Assembly: GCA_000733355.1 (NCBI GenBank)
Contig: JNVV01000003.1
Location: 1,292,648-1,316,339, forward strand
Length of the DNA: 23,692 bases
Reading direction: 5' to 3'
From: Falciphora oryzae
Lineage: Eukaryota > Ascomycota > Sordariomycetes > Magnaporthales > Magnaporthaceae
Made by a program: the position numbers and the translations under genes. The notes below the pieces were generated by a model. It was not told the origin of the DNA, ran no database searches, and saw only the letters and a list, made by a program, of their open reading frames with translations. Positions 1 through 9,210 of the stretch are shown here, in pieces; position 1 is the stretch's first letter; each line of letters begins with the position of its first letter.

Positions 1-41
1 CGTCCCGGCAGCCATGGCTAACCCCCGCCCGCGCCCCCTAG

Positions 42-1852
42 GCTCACCCCGGAGCTGCTCGCCGAGTGCGAGCGCGTGGTCAGCAAAACCATCCCGGCAT
101 GCGTCGCCTTCCACAAGCCCGGCTTCATCCAGCAGCTCAAGGGCAACACCATGGACATGACCATGGTCAATGCGCTGCTCACCATGGCCTCGCGGTAAGC
201 CTCCCTCCCCCACAGTGTGACGGTGCACTGGCGCTGACACGGCGTCTCGTCCCATCAGCCACTCGCCCGCCCTCATCCGTCGCTACGGCGGTCACAACTC
301 CAGCGCCACCACCGCTGCCGAGCACTTTGCTCTCAAGTCCATCAACTTCATCATGCAGGGCCTGGACCACCCCAGCCTGGCCGACATCCAGTCACTCTGC
401 TTGCTGGTCATTCACGAGTGGGGCAGCCGCAACGCCGTCCGTGCCTATATCTACCTCGGCCAGGCTGCCCGCATGGCCCAGATGTACCGTGTCGTGCACG
501 CGCACGAGCAGTCCGAGCCGGACCAGTTCCTCAAGTCCGAGTCGTTCCGCCGCACCATGTGGCTGATCTACATTCTCGACTGCTTCCTGACCGCCAGCCC
601 CGGCCGCCACCCCGCCCTGTCGTCCCACGACGTCAGCGACCTAGCCCTGCCCTGCCTGGACGTCAACTACAACTTCGGCAGCCCCGTCTACGTCCGCACC
701 CTGAACAACACCCTCCCGAGCACGGCCCCGGAGAACAGCCCGCCTGCCGAGGTTGGCGAGTTTGGTCATTTGGTCCTCGCGACAAAGGCCTGGCGCAATG
801 TCATCGAGCTGATGACCACGACCACTCTCGCCACCTTCACCGAGGACCGGTGTCAGGTTCTCGAGGCCGAGATCGAGGGCATCCGCCAGTCGCTGCCCAT
901 CCACTTCGCCGACAAGCCGGGTCAGATCAATCTGCACATCACCATGGGCAGCGGCTACACGTATGCCATGATCCACTGCCTGCTGCACTGCGCCACCATC
1001 TTCCTCAACCGCCGCCGCATCCTGCAGCACGTCAACACCGACGGCTTCACCGTCGAGACGTGGCGCGCCTCCAGCAACGGCCAACTGGCCGACCAGATCC
1101 TTGGCGCTGCCCACAGCGTTGTTGCGATGCTGACGGCCCTCGAGAACGGCGCCGAGAAGGACTCGATCCTCTGTTTCCCCATCTTCATGCTGTTTGCATC
1201 TTTCACCTCGGGCGCTGCTGTCGCCTACCTTCAGTTGAAGGGCCTGACTCCGATGGATGTCCGAATGACCACGACCACCATAGTAGCCGACGTGTTCCGC
1301 TTCCTCAAGGGAGGAGCCGAGTACTGGCCGCTGGCCATCCCGTGGCACAGGCACCTGGGCGTCATGGCCAAGGTTCTCAAGGAGTACAACGACCGCATTG
1401 ACGGCCAAGAGTCTCCCGACGGTGCCAAATCACGCCGGTCGCCGTCGATTAAGGAAGACGATGTGTCGTCCCAGCCCGACAACAGTGCCGCCGACGTCAT
1501 GGACTACGACCAGGCCGACCCCTCCGTGTCTCAGACCCCTCACCCCACGGTCGAGGGCGGCCGTGACAGCGAGCCTCCCGCGACGAGGCGACCCGGAATT
1601 GCGACCATCAACGGCGGATCTGCTGGTGTCTCTACCCCGGCCACGGGCAGTCCCCAACCCGCGTCGACCACCATGAAGATCGATAGTCCTGGTCCTGGAT
1701 CGTCGGCATCGGTGGCGGACGCTGCCGACTCTGCCCAGAAGAACCGCGACCCAGCGGTTGTCGAGATCGACGCGTCCGAGCTGTGCGCCGCCTTCGAGCG
1801 CCAGCTTCTCGAGCTTGATGACTTGGCGGCCTTCATGGGCGGCGGGGTGTGA
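42..1852 (+). CDS. Fungal-specific transcription factor, C-terminal part (5' truncated by window)
   Basis: Partial gene. Visible exons are 42-194 and 259-1852, joined by a 64-base intron (195-258, GTAAGC..CAG). Another intron ends at 41, with a CTAAC branch site at 18-22 and a CTAG acceptor, so the N-terminus lies off the window. The 581 visible residues match the fungal_trans (PF04082-type) middle homology region. Seen are an alpha-helical stretch with IHEWGSRNAVRAYIYLGQAA and the characteristic segment RRTMWLIYILDCFLTASPGR, followed by an ALPCLD-like turn. The last 150 residues are Pro/Ser/Thr-rich and low in complexity, ending in an acidic hydrophobic tail (FERQLLELDDLAAF) that could be an activation surface. 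Family members normally carry an N-terminal Zn2Cys6 zinc cluster and regulate transcription in the nucleus. That cluster is not visible here, so DNA binding is inferred. The target pathway is unknown. Confidence 0.88.
195..258 (+). other. Intron in the transcription factor gene
   Basis: GTAAGC donor at 195 and CATCAG acceptor ending at 258. Splicing joins CG and C into an Arg codon and keeps the reading frame open from 43 to the stop at 1850-1852, while both exon sides read as typical fungal_trans sequence. Length 64 bases. Confidence 0.85.
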
Positions 1853-4249
1853 GTAGTGCTTCTTCATCTTCCGTCTTTTCGATGGTCCCTGAAAAGTCAT
1901 AAAGCTCTTAGCGGGCTGACTCTTTGAGTCCCAGCTCGCCTTGATGATGGGCATATGCTGTCCATCTTTTACGCACCTCACCTACACTGAGAGGGTGCTC
2001 CGATGATTGGACATTGTCCATACTTAATATCCAGAAGGCGCATTCTCGTTTTCTGTTAGAAAATCTTGTATCGATATCCAGGGTGGCTTTTGATGGCTTT
2101 TGGGGCGTGCGTCTGGTTCGGGGACAGTGGTTGGAGCGTCACGTCTTTGCTCTCTTTTTCCGGGTTTCTTTTCCTCTCTCCTTTCCCATACTCTCTTCTG
2201 TTACTTCCCACCGGCCTTTTTTTTTTTTTTTTTGTTACTTGCAGGGAGAATGGCGTCCATGGATTTCTCTTTACCCCACTTCCTTGCCTGGACAGGTCTG
2301 CAGCATGTATGCGCAGGAAGACCTCATCTATGTTTGCGTTTTTACCCTCTACATCCAGGGTCTCCCATTTGTTTTCGGCTTTTCCTCTTCCCATGGCCTA
2401 TCAGCCACCCATCTCGATTTCTTGTTGCCGACCTGCCCCCTTCTTCTCTTCTTGTGACCTATTTCGTCCTCCTCGCCTCTATTTCCGCACCCCACCGATT
2501 CACATTGCTTCGTGTTTGGTGGCACGGGGGGCTGTCTGATTGGAGACAAGTGTTATTTGGCGTTGGAGACCTCTCCGTTTGCTTAATTGCCCCCGAGTTT
2601 GTTTTTCCCAAGCATCTGCGGCGACTGCATAAGTAATTCAGGACTGGTAAAGATGGGTTCTCAAAAAACATTGGGCGGATTCTTTCAGAACTGGGGGGTC
2701 ATTGGCTGTTTGTATTGTAAGATATCTGGCAACCTAAGTGCTTCGCACATACTTGATGCCGTTCAGTCATGTATCTCCGCGATGGTGGTACTTGTGCCTA
2801 TGTGGCTTCCTGTCTTGGGGTTGATTGATCAATGGGTTCGGAAATGTGGTGGGTAGTCGACATCCAACTCCGCGTGGCGATACAACACAACGTCAACCAC
2901 GCTCCTACGAGGTCGGGGCAGCCACGCGGCTCCACTTGCCGAGCGAAATCCCGCCTCGTGACAGTATGCCTGGCAATTCTGGGGTCGGTACTCTGCACGG
3001 AGTTCGAGATAGGGCTGGGCACACGAGGGCGGGTACGGGGAGTTCGAGTCAAGGGGCCGTTGCAACGGCCCAGTCTGCCCGCAGCGAGAACAAGCGCACT
3101 GCCATGCGTTTGAGCGCTCCAGACTACCGGGTATATAGAGCGCGTTCCTCGTCGGCGTCCTTCCGTCTCACTAAGGATTCCACTATTGGGCGCTACACGC
3201 GCCATCAGGAGGTCCCGTCCCGGCGAACACCTCGCGTCAATCTCCAGCTCGCCGAGATACCCGACCTCCATATGACGAGATGCTCCAATCCCTGGCTCGT
3301 TTTTTTTTTTTTTTTTTTTTTTGTGTGGTCGCGCGCTAGGTCTGCAGGGAAAAAAAGCTTGTGGCATGAGCTTACTCGCCTGTTATGCAGAGTGATGTCA
3401 GAGAGGTCGGCCCTTCAAGATAGGTAGGCACCCACCCCCGCACAAAGTGACTTGATAGGATGGATTTGGGGTCAAGCTTTTTTGTTGCCCTTGTCTCTTT
3501 TTCTTTCACCGTTTTTCTCGCTATCTTCGTGCGGCGGCACTGGGAGGGACTTTCGTCCGGACTCATGCAGGCACGAAATGTCTCCGATATGCACCCGCCT
3601 TTTTAATCTAACGCTGCCGTCGGGTGCGTCGAGATTCGACGACTAACGGTGTCTTGATGTTCCGATGAAGGGGATCATTTCCAGATTGACAAACCAATCT
3701 GCCTGAATCTCGGGCGATCCGCTCTGTGCATACTACGTACGCCCAGCACTCGCCCAATCAAGGTATCGACTCCTGTCGGTTGCATAGGATCAGGGCCAGA
3801 GCATGTCGCCCGCGTTAGAGGGACTCGTAGCACGGGGATTTGTCGGGCATAAGCCGCCACGATCCACTCTGCGTGGACAGGCGCTAGGCCGGGCAGGCAT
3901 GGTGGATGGTCCGGCGAAGAGGGGTCTTGCATTGGGCGGCTTCCAATAAGCTATGGCGACTGGGGGTGGTCGTGTCGGGGGAAGCTCCGGTGGATGGAGG
4001 GCAGATCGTTTATCTCGTGACGCCCTTTTTGGGGCACGTTAGCAAACGTGAATGGAGGGATTGCCCCCACCCCCGCTGGAGAGTAGAAATATTACCCCTT
4101 GGGGCCGCTCTTATTCTTTCTACCGGCTGTGCTGTGCGTTACGCAACTCCGCTCCGCCATACAGTCGATCCCCGTAAGGGTTTCGCCCAGACACACAACC
4201 TACAAGCAAGATTTCAAGGCGAGACAAAGCTCGGGCTTTCATTCACACC
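1853..4249. other. Intergenic region, no supportable gene
   Basis: About 2.4 kb between the transcription factor stop and the JEN1-like start. The first 700 bases are strongly pyrimidine-rich on the + strand and hold a T17 run (2217-2233). A T23 run lies at 3300-3322. Reading frames of up to 200 codons exist, but their translations are biased low-complexity sequence without recognisable domains, and they overlap one another in several frames. A TATA-like TATATAG lies at 3132-3138 with no recognisable gene behind it. The last 300 bases hold CreA consensus sites and serve as promoter of the JEN1-like gene. No RNA gene or mobile element was recognised. Confidence 0.6.
3960..4081. promoter_or_regulatory. 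Cluster of CreA/CRE1 consensus sites in the JEN1-like promoter
   Basis: The fungal carbon catabolite repressor CreA/CRE1 binds SYGGRG. Exact matches are CTGGGG (3960-3965, +), CTCCGG (3985-3990, -), CCCCAC (4065-4070, -), CCCCGC (4071-4076, -) and CTGGAG (4076-4081, +). The last three abut or overlap within 17 bases, about 170 bases upstream of the start codon. Paired sites of this kind are the ones that usually work in vivo in Aspergillus. JEN transporters are known to be repressed by glucose, so the role is a reasonable inference, but the motif is short and occupancy is not shown. Confidence 0.5.
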
Positions 4250-6247
4250 ATGGCCAGCGCGGACGCCGAGAAGCCCGTGGTCGAGCATGGCGACGCCGGA
4301 AGGGGCCAGGCCCCTGCGGCCCACGACCTCCCGCCGTGGCACGGCATGTCGGCCGGCCGGTACCTCGCGACCCGGGTTTCGAGCCTGAAGCCGCCCATGA
4401 CCAAGGCGCCGAACCCAATCAGGCTGCTGCTGATGCTCGACCGCCACTGCTGGGCCTTCTTCTTGGTGGCCTTTATCGCGTGGGTGAGTTTTTTTCTCTC
4501 TTTTTTGTCGGTTTACATGTCGACTACACGGCTCCATGGAAAGAAAACACCAATGCTCACCGTATCGCCCCCAAACGCCACCGCGACGACTGGTTCCGCA
4601 GACATGGGACGCGTTCGACTTCTTCACCGTCTCCCTGACTGTCCCCGAGCTGGCCAAAGCCTTCGGGAGGACCAACACGGACATCACATGGGGGATCACC
4701 CTGGTGCTGATGTTTCGGAGCGTGGGGTCGATCCTGTTCGGTATAGCAGCCGACCGCTATGGCCGCAAGTGGCCCTTCATAGTCAACAACATCCTTTTCA
4801 TCGTGCTTGAGCTTGTGAGTCCGAGTTCGGTTTTTTTTTTTTTTTTTTTTTCCTTCATGCCTTCTTCCCCCAGGGGCCAGCGCCGCTCCTCCATTTTTGG
4901 CACATGGTTTTTGCTTGGCACCGCCCCACGATCGGGACCGGCCGACTTGGCATGCAACCTTGGCTGCAGCCACCAGCGGATCGTGGGATGCACTCATGAT
5001 TGACACTAAAGTTGCATCTAGGGGACGGGATTTTGCAACACATATGGCGAATTCCTCGCCTGTCGCGCCTTGTTTGGTGTTGCTATGGGCGGCCTGTACG
5101 GAAACGCCGCAGCGACGGCTCTTGAAGACCTCCCAGAGGAAGCTAGAGGCCTCATGAGCGGCATCTTGCAGCAAGGGGTAAGTGGCACTCACTGGCCTAG
5201 CCATTCTGTTCTCGACTACCCATGCCCTTTGACGGCTTGCGCATGTCGAGTCGAGTCGCTAACACCGGCCGGCATTCTCTCTCTACACAGTACGCCTTCG
5301 GCTACCTACTCGCGACAGCCTTCGCGCGCGCACTGGTCGACACGACGCCGCACGGCTGGCGGCCGCTGTTTTGGTTCGGCGCCTGCCCGCCGGTGCTTAT
5401 CATCGCCTTCCGCCTGCTGCTGCCCGAGACGCGGGCCTACGAGGAGCAGACGGAGCTGCGGCGCGCGGCGGCGGCGGCAGGCTCGTCGGCGTCGCGCACG
5501 TTCCTGCGCGAGGGCAAGGTCGCTCTGCGCCGGCACTGGGCCCTGCTCGGCTACCTGGTCCTGCTCATGGCGGGCTTCAACTTCATGTCGCACGGCAGCC
5601 AGGACCTGTATCCGACCATGCTGACGTCGCAGTTCGGCTTCTCGGCCGACGACGTGACCGTCACCCAGATCGTCGCCAACCTCGGCGCCATGCTGGGCGG
5701 CACCGTCGTGGGGTACTGCTCCCAGATCGTTGGGCGGCGGCTTTCTATTCTTGTCTGCTGCGTCGTGGGCGGGGCGTTGCTGTACCCTTATACGTTCGTA
5801 TCGTTGCGTTCCGTCACGGCCGCCGCCTTCTTCGAGCAGTTCTGCGTCCAGGGGGCCTGGGGCGTGATCCCGATCCATCTTATGGAGCTCTCGCCGGGCG
5901 CGTTCCGCACGTTTGTGGTCGGCACGTCGTACCAGCTCGGCAACCTCGTGTCGTCGGCCTCGTCGACCATCGAGTCCACCATCGGCGAAAGGTTTCCGCT
6001 GCCGGCCAGGAGCGGCAGCGGCGAGCACCGGTACGAGTACGGGAAGGTGATTTGCATATTCATGGGGTGCGTGTATGCGTACGTGATGGTCCTGACGCTT
6101 CTTGGGCCCGAGCACCTGCGGCGCAACTTCGATATCGAGCACGACGAGGACGCGAGGGAGGCGGCGGGCGAGCAGGCCGTCGCGCAGGCTGCGAGGAGGA
6201 GTGGTCGGGCCGCAGGCGGCGGAGTGGACTCTAAGAGTCCGGCATAG
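4250..6247 (+). CDS. JEN1: JEN1-type monocarboxylate/proton symporter (MFS)
   Basis: Plasma-membrane H+ symporter for lactate, pyruvate or related carboxylates. Exons are 4250-4483, 4602-4814, 5022-5177 and 5291-6247; all three introns are phase 0, giving 519 residues, the usual JEN length. The start lies in a good context (CACCATGG). The family signature NXX[S/T]HX[S/D]QDXXXT is met exactly as NFMSHGSQDLYPT at residues 298-310. The MFS loop motif GIAADRYGRK is at 125-134, and MGGLYGNAAATALED is present in exon 3. About twelve membrane segments are expected, with a soluble N-terminal tail of about 60 residues and a charged C-terminal tail. Introns are 4484-4601, 4815-5021 and 5178-5290; the second carries a T21 run. 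CreA sites upstream suggest glucose repression. The family is secure; whether the preferred substrate is mono- or dicarboxylate cannot be read off. Confidence 0.95.
4815..5021 (+). other. Intron 2 of the JEN1-like gene with T21 run
   Basis: GTGAGT donor at 4815 and TCTAG acceptor ending at 5021; 207 bases, the longest intron in the window. The acceptor at 5021 is chosen over the earlier CCCCCAG at 4872 because only it restores the conserved sequence GTGFCNTYGEFLACRALFG directly after LEL. A T21 homopolymer at 4831-4851 follows the donor by about ten bases. Confidence 0.88.
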
Positions 6248-6947
6248 AACTGCCCGTGGAAAAAAACGGCGAGGGCGAGGCTAGAGGTTGGTTTGCCGAG
6301 GTGTCGTGGACTAAGGCGCGGGGGTCCGAGCGCAATTGCGACTGTCGCTGAGCGCTCGACGAGAAGATAGGGGGGGCCATGTCAAGTCGAGGATGATGTC
6401 GTTAACCGAGAAAAAGATATTTTTGGTCTGCATTTGGTCCAAAGGAACAGAAAGGCATTAGGCGCGCGCGCATGAAACATTGGATGCCAGTAAACAATTG
6501 CGTATTAGGTTGGTGATGGGAGGAGGATGGATGCGATTTGATTTAGCAGGGATTCGGTTTGGACCAGACGCCAAGCCATTCCCCGCCAGCTTTCAGCCTC
6601 TCCGTGGAGCATTTCCCCGAGTTTGGGTGGCTGAGGAGCCGCTATTCGTTTGCCTCATGCTGTCCCCGCTGTCCAAGCGACGTCATCTGAGGGAGCTCAA
6701 TGCTTGTTTCCTTGGTTTGAAGTTTCGCATGATCCAAGCTAGAGGCCAAGACCGCATAAACTTCGCAAGATCCCTCCAGCTCCTCTTGAGCAACACACTT
6801 TTCAATGAACCTTCTCACCTTCGCTCACCCATCTGAGCGAGTCTGACCCAAAGGCCCGGAGCGCGACGGGCGGCCTGCTTGTCGTCGCACAAACGGAGAA
6901 CCGCGCGTGATAATTGGCGCCGTCGAGGCCCAGACTCGCCCGCCAAG
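6248..6947. other. Intergenic region between JEN1-like and YVC1-like genes
   Basis: About 700 bases that must hold the 3' end of the JEN1-like transcript and the promoter of the channel gene. No coding sequence, RNA gene or repeat was recognised. The 118-codon open frame at 6480-6836 shows no domain and no splice partner, and I consider it chance. Confidence 0.55.
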
Positions 6948-9210
6948 ATGCCCGCACGCTCCAGGACTTGGAGGCGGTTTTTGGGGTGGGACGATCATCC
7001 GCGGCGCGACCACCACGACTGGTGGCACGAGCGTCGGCGGCGTAAGTGAAGACGTCCATCCCTCTCTGTCATTTGCCCCCCGCCTTCCTCAGCCCTCGGC
7101 TTGGTGATGAGAGTACGATAACAATCCGTTGCTGACGGTTTGGCTCGGGCCGAGCGACGCCTCAGTCTTGCCCCGCTACCACGAAGATGAACTCCAGTCC
7201 TCCATCGCCCCAAAGGAGGTGACCAAGATAGCCCTTCGTCTCCACCACCTGGTCAAGGAGTGCGTCCCTTGCGAGCTGGAAGAAAGCCAAATCACTAAGC
7301 CCCATAGCTCCGTCATCACGAGGAAGGTCGTCAAAGCCGCGAAGGAGTCGGGTGGTCGCGAGCATCGAGCATGCATCGTCTTTTGCCTGCTGGTGTGCAA
7401 ACGATGGTTCAAGCACCAATCTATAGTCGAGCTCTGGGATGCGGAACTGCACAGCATTCGCGCCATCGCTTGCGAGGTTATCGCGAAACAAATGTAAGTA
7501 TCGAGACGTGTCCGCTCCGGGCCTAAGAGATTGGTTTACCCCCGACACTAACGTTTTCGATTTCAGCATCGAGGAGGAGGATGACACCAACTACTTGTTG
7601 CACCATGTACTCTTGAGGCGGTACTCCATCGTGCTCGATGGTGAGGAGATGCCCCCCGCCAACGTGATCGAGAGAGCGGTCGACTTGCACGCCCTGCGGG
7701 TGATCGGCTCTTCTGGCTACCAGAAATGCATCAGCCACCTCTGGAGGGGCTGGCTGGTCCAGGACGAGAACGATCCTTCGAGCTTCGTCGACTACGGCGA
7801 TAAGGACAACACGGACTTCCTCGTTCACCTGGACCCAGATAGGATGCGCACGCCAAAGTACCAGAACGCCTTCCAGCTCATCATCTCCTTCGTCTACCTT
7901 GGCCTGTACACGGGAGCCATAAACACCATCAATCGGGACGGCGACCTCGACATCGTGGAAGGCCTTCTGTACGTCTTCACGCTTGGCTTCATCTTCGACG
8001 AGCTGACCAAGTTCTGGAAGGCCGGCTACCACATTTTGGGGTTTTGGAACGCTTTGAACGGAACCTTGTACTCCCTCCTCATCGTCAGCCTGGCTTTGCG
8101 CTTCGTCGCCTTCAGCAAGCCGCAAGCCCCGGACGGCAGCTGGGGCGAGCGCCAAAGGTTCAACGAGATGAGCTACAACTTCCTGGCGTGTAGCGCCCCT
8201 TTTTTCTGGATCCGCCTGCTGCTCTATTTGGATACCTTCCGCTTCTTCGGGGCCATGCTCGTCGTACTCAAGGTCATGATGAAGGAGTCCATCATCTTCT
8301 TCGCTCTGTTGATCATCATTATCATTGGCTTCCTTCAGGCGTTCATTGGGTTGGACTACGCCGAGGACTACGTTCTCGGTGACATTACCTTCATCTGCCA
8401 GGCCATGCTTAACTCGGTCATGCAGAGCCCGGACTTTACCGGATTCGAGAAGTTTGGTCATCCGTTCGGCATCATACTGTACTACTTCTTCACCTTTATT
8501 GTCATGGTAAGTCACACATCTCGCCCTTGGCTCCGAGGTTTGACTACCGGGCCTTTGCCCACGTACTAACGCTCGTTTCCTGCTAGGTCATTCTGCTTAA
8601 TGTTCTCATTGCGCTCTATAACTCGGCTTACGAGGACATCTACGACAACGCCGACGACGAGTTCCTGGCCCTCTTCTCGCAAAAGACGATGCAGTTCGTG
8701 CGGGCCCCCGACGAGAACGTCTTCATCGCGCCCTTCAACCTGATTGAGATCTTCCTCGTCGCGCTGCCGTTCGAGTGGTGGATGGAGAAGAAGAAGTACG
8801 AGCGGCTCAACGACATCGTCATGGCCATCATCTACTCGCCCTTGCTCTTCCTCGCGGCCGTCTCGGAGACACGGACGGCGCGCGAGATCCGCGCCAACCG
8901 GCTGCGCGGCGAGGAGGACGACGACGTGGTCGAGGAGTGGGAGCAGATGGCGGGCGAGGTCGACTTTGAGGGCGACGGCTGGAACAAGACGGTCGCGGTC
9001 GCCAAGGCCAACGTCGAGGAGGAGCCGGCCGTGCTCGAGGTCCGGAAGCTGCGGGCCGAGGTCGACGAGCTGAAGCGGATGCTGGTCGATCTGGGCAAGG
9101 CTGTCGGCGCCCCCAAGGGAGGTGGGGGCGGGCACGCGAAGGGAGGCGATGGGCACGAGGAGGATAGGGGGTGGGAGTCTGGTGCTGTGACGCAGGTCTC
9201 TGAGGGGTGA
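6948..9210 (+). CDS. YVC1: YVC1-type TRP calcium channel (vacuolar)
   Basis: Fungal TRP-family cation channel that releases Ca2+ from the vacuole. Exons are 6948-7041, 7166-7493, 7567-8506 and 8587-9210 (661 residues; yeast Yvc1 has 675). The start at 6948 has the context CCAAGATG, and exon 1 joins exon 2 in phase (C plus TC gives Leu). The cytosolic N-terminal part holds LLVCKRWFKHQ and ELWDAELHSIRA, typical of the family. Membrane segments run from about residue 240. The last ones are IIFFALLIIIIIGFLQAFIG, the pore region to about residue 440, and the final helix across the exon 3/4 junction, followed by LLNVLIALYNSAYEDIYDNA. The C-terminal tail has an acidic stretch (GEEDDDVVEEWEQ) and a short predicted coiled coil (LRAEVDELKRML), then a Gly/His-rich end. 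Vacuolar location comes from the family, not from a visible signal. Confidence 0.94.
7042..7165 (+). other. Intron 1 of the YVC1-like gene
   Basis: GTAAGT donor at 7042, a CTGAC branch site at 7132-7136, and a CCTCAG acceptor ending at 7165; 124 bases. It separates a 94-base first exon rich in Arg, His and Trp codons from the conserved N-terminal domain. Phase matching between the exons supports both ends. Confidence 0.75.

Noticed and set aside
2250..2636. 128-codon open frame after the transcription factor, with an ATG shortly after a TTGCAG that resembles an acceptor
   Set aside because: The translation is rich in Leu, Phe, Ser and Pro, as expected from pyrimidine-rich DNA. Overlapping frames are equally open and no domain is recognised.
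2825..3427. 200-codon open frame on + and a 189-codon frame on the other strand
   Set aside because: Both run across the T23 homopolymer and give biased sequence without any family signature. They are shadows of low-stop GC-rich DNA.
3300..4851. T runs as poly(A) tails of retroposed elements inserted on the minus strand
   Set aside because: The sequences following the four long T runs share no similarity by eye. I see no pol III A/B boxes and no clear target-site duplications.
4873..5021. Earlier acceptor (CCCCCAG ending at 4872) for intron 2 of the JEN1-like gene
   Set aside because: The following sequence does not encode the conserved helix; the acceptor at 5021 restores it exactly.
5306..6142. 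Long antisense open frame over exon 4 of the JEN1-like gene
   Set aside because: GC-rich coding DNA commonly leaves the opposite strand open. The translation is Arg/His/Gly-rich without a domain.
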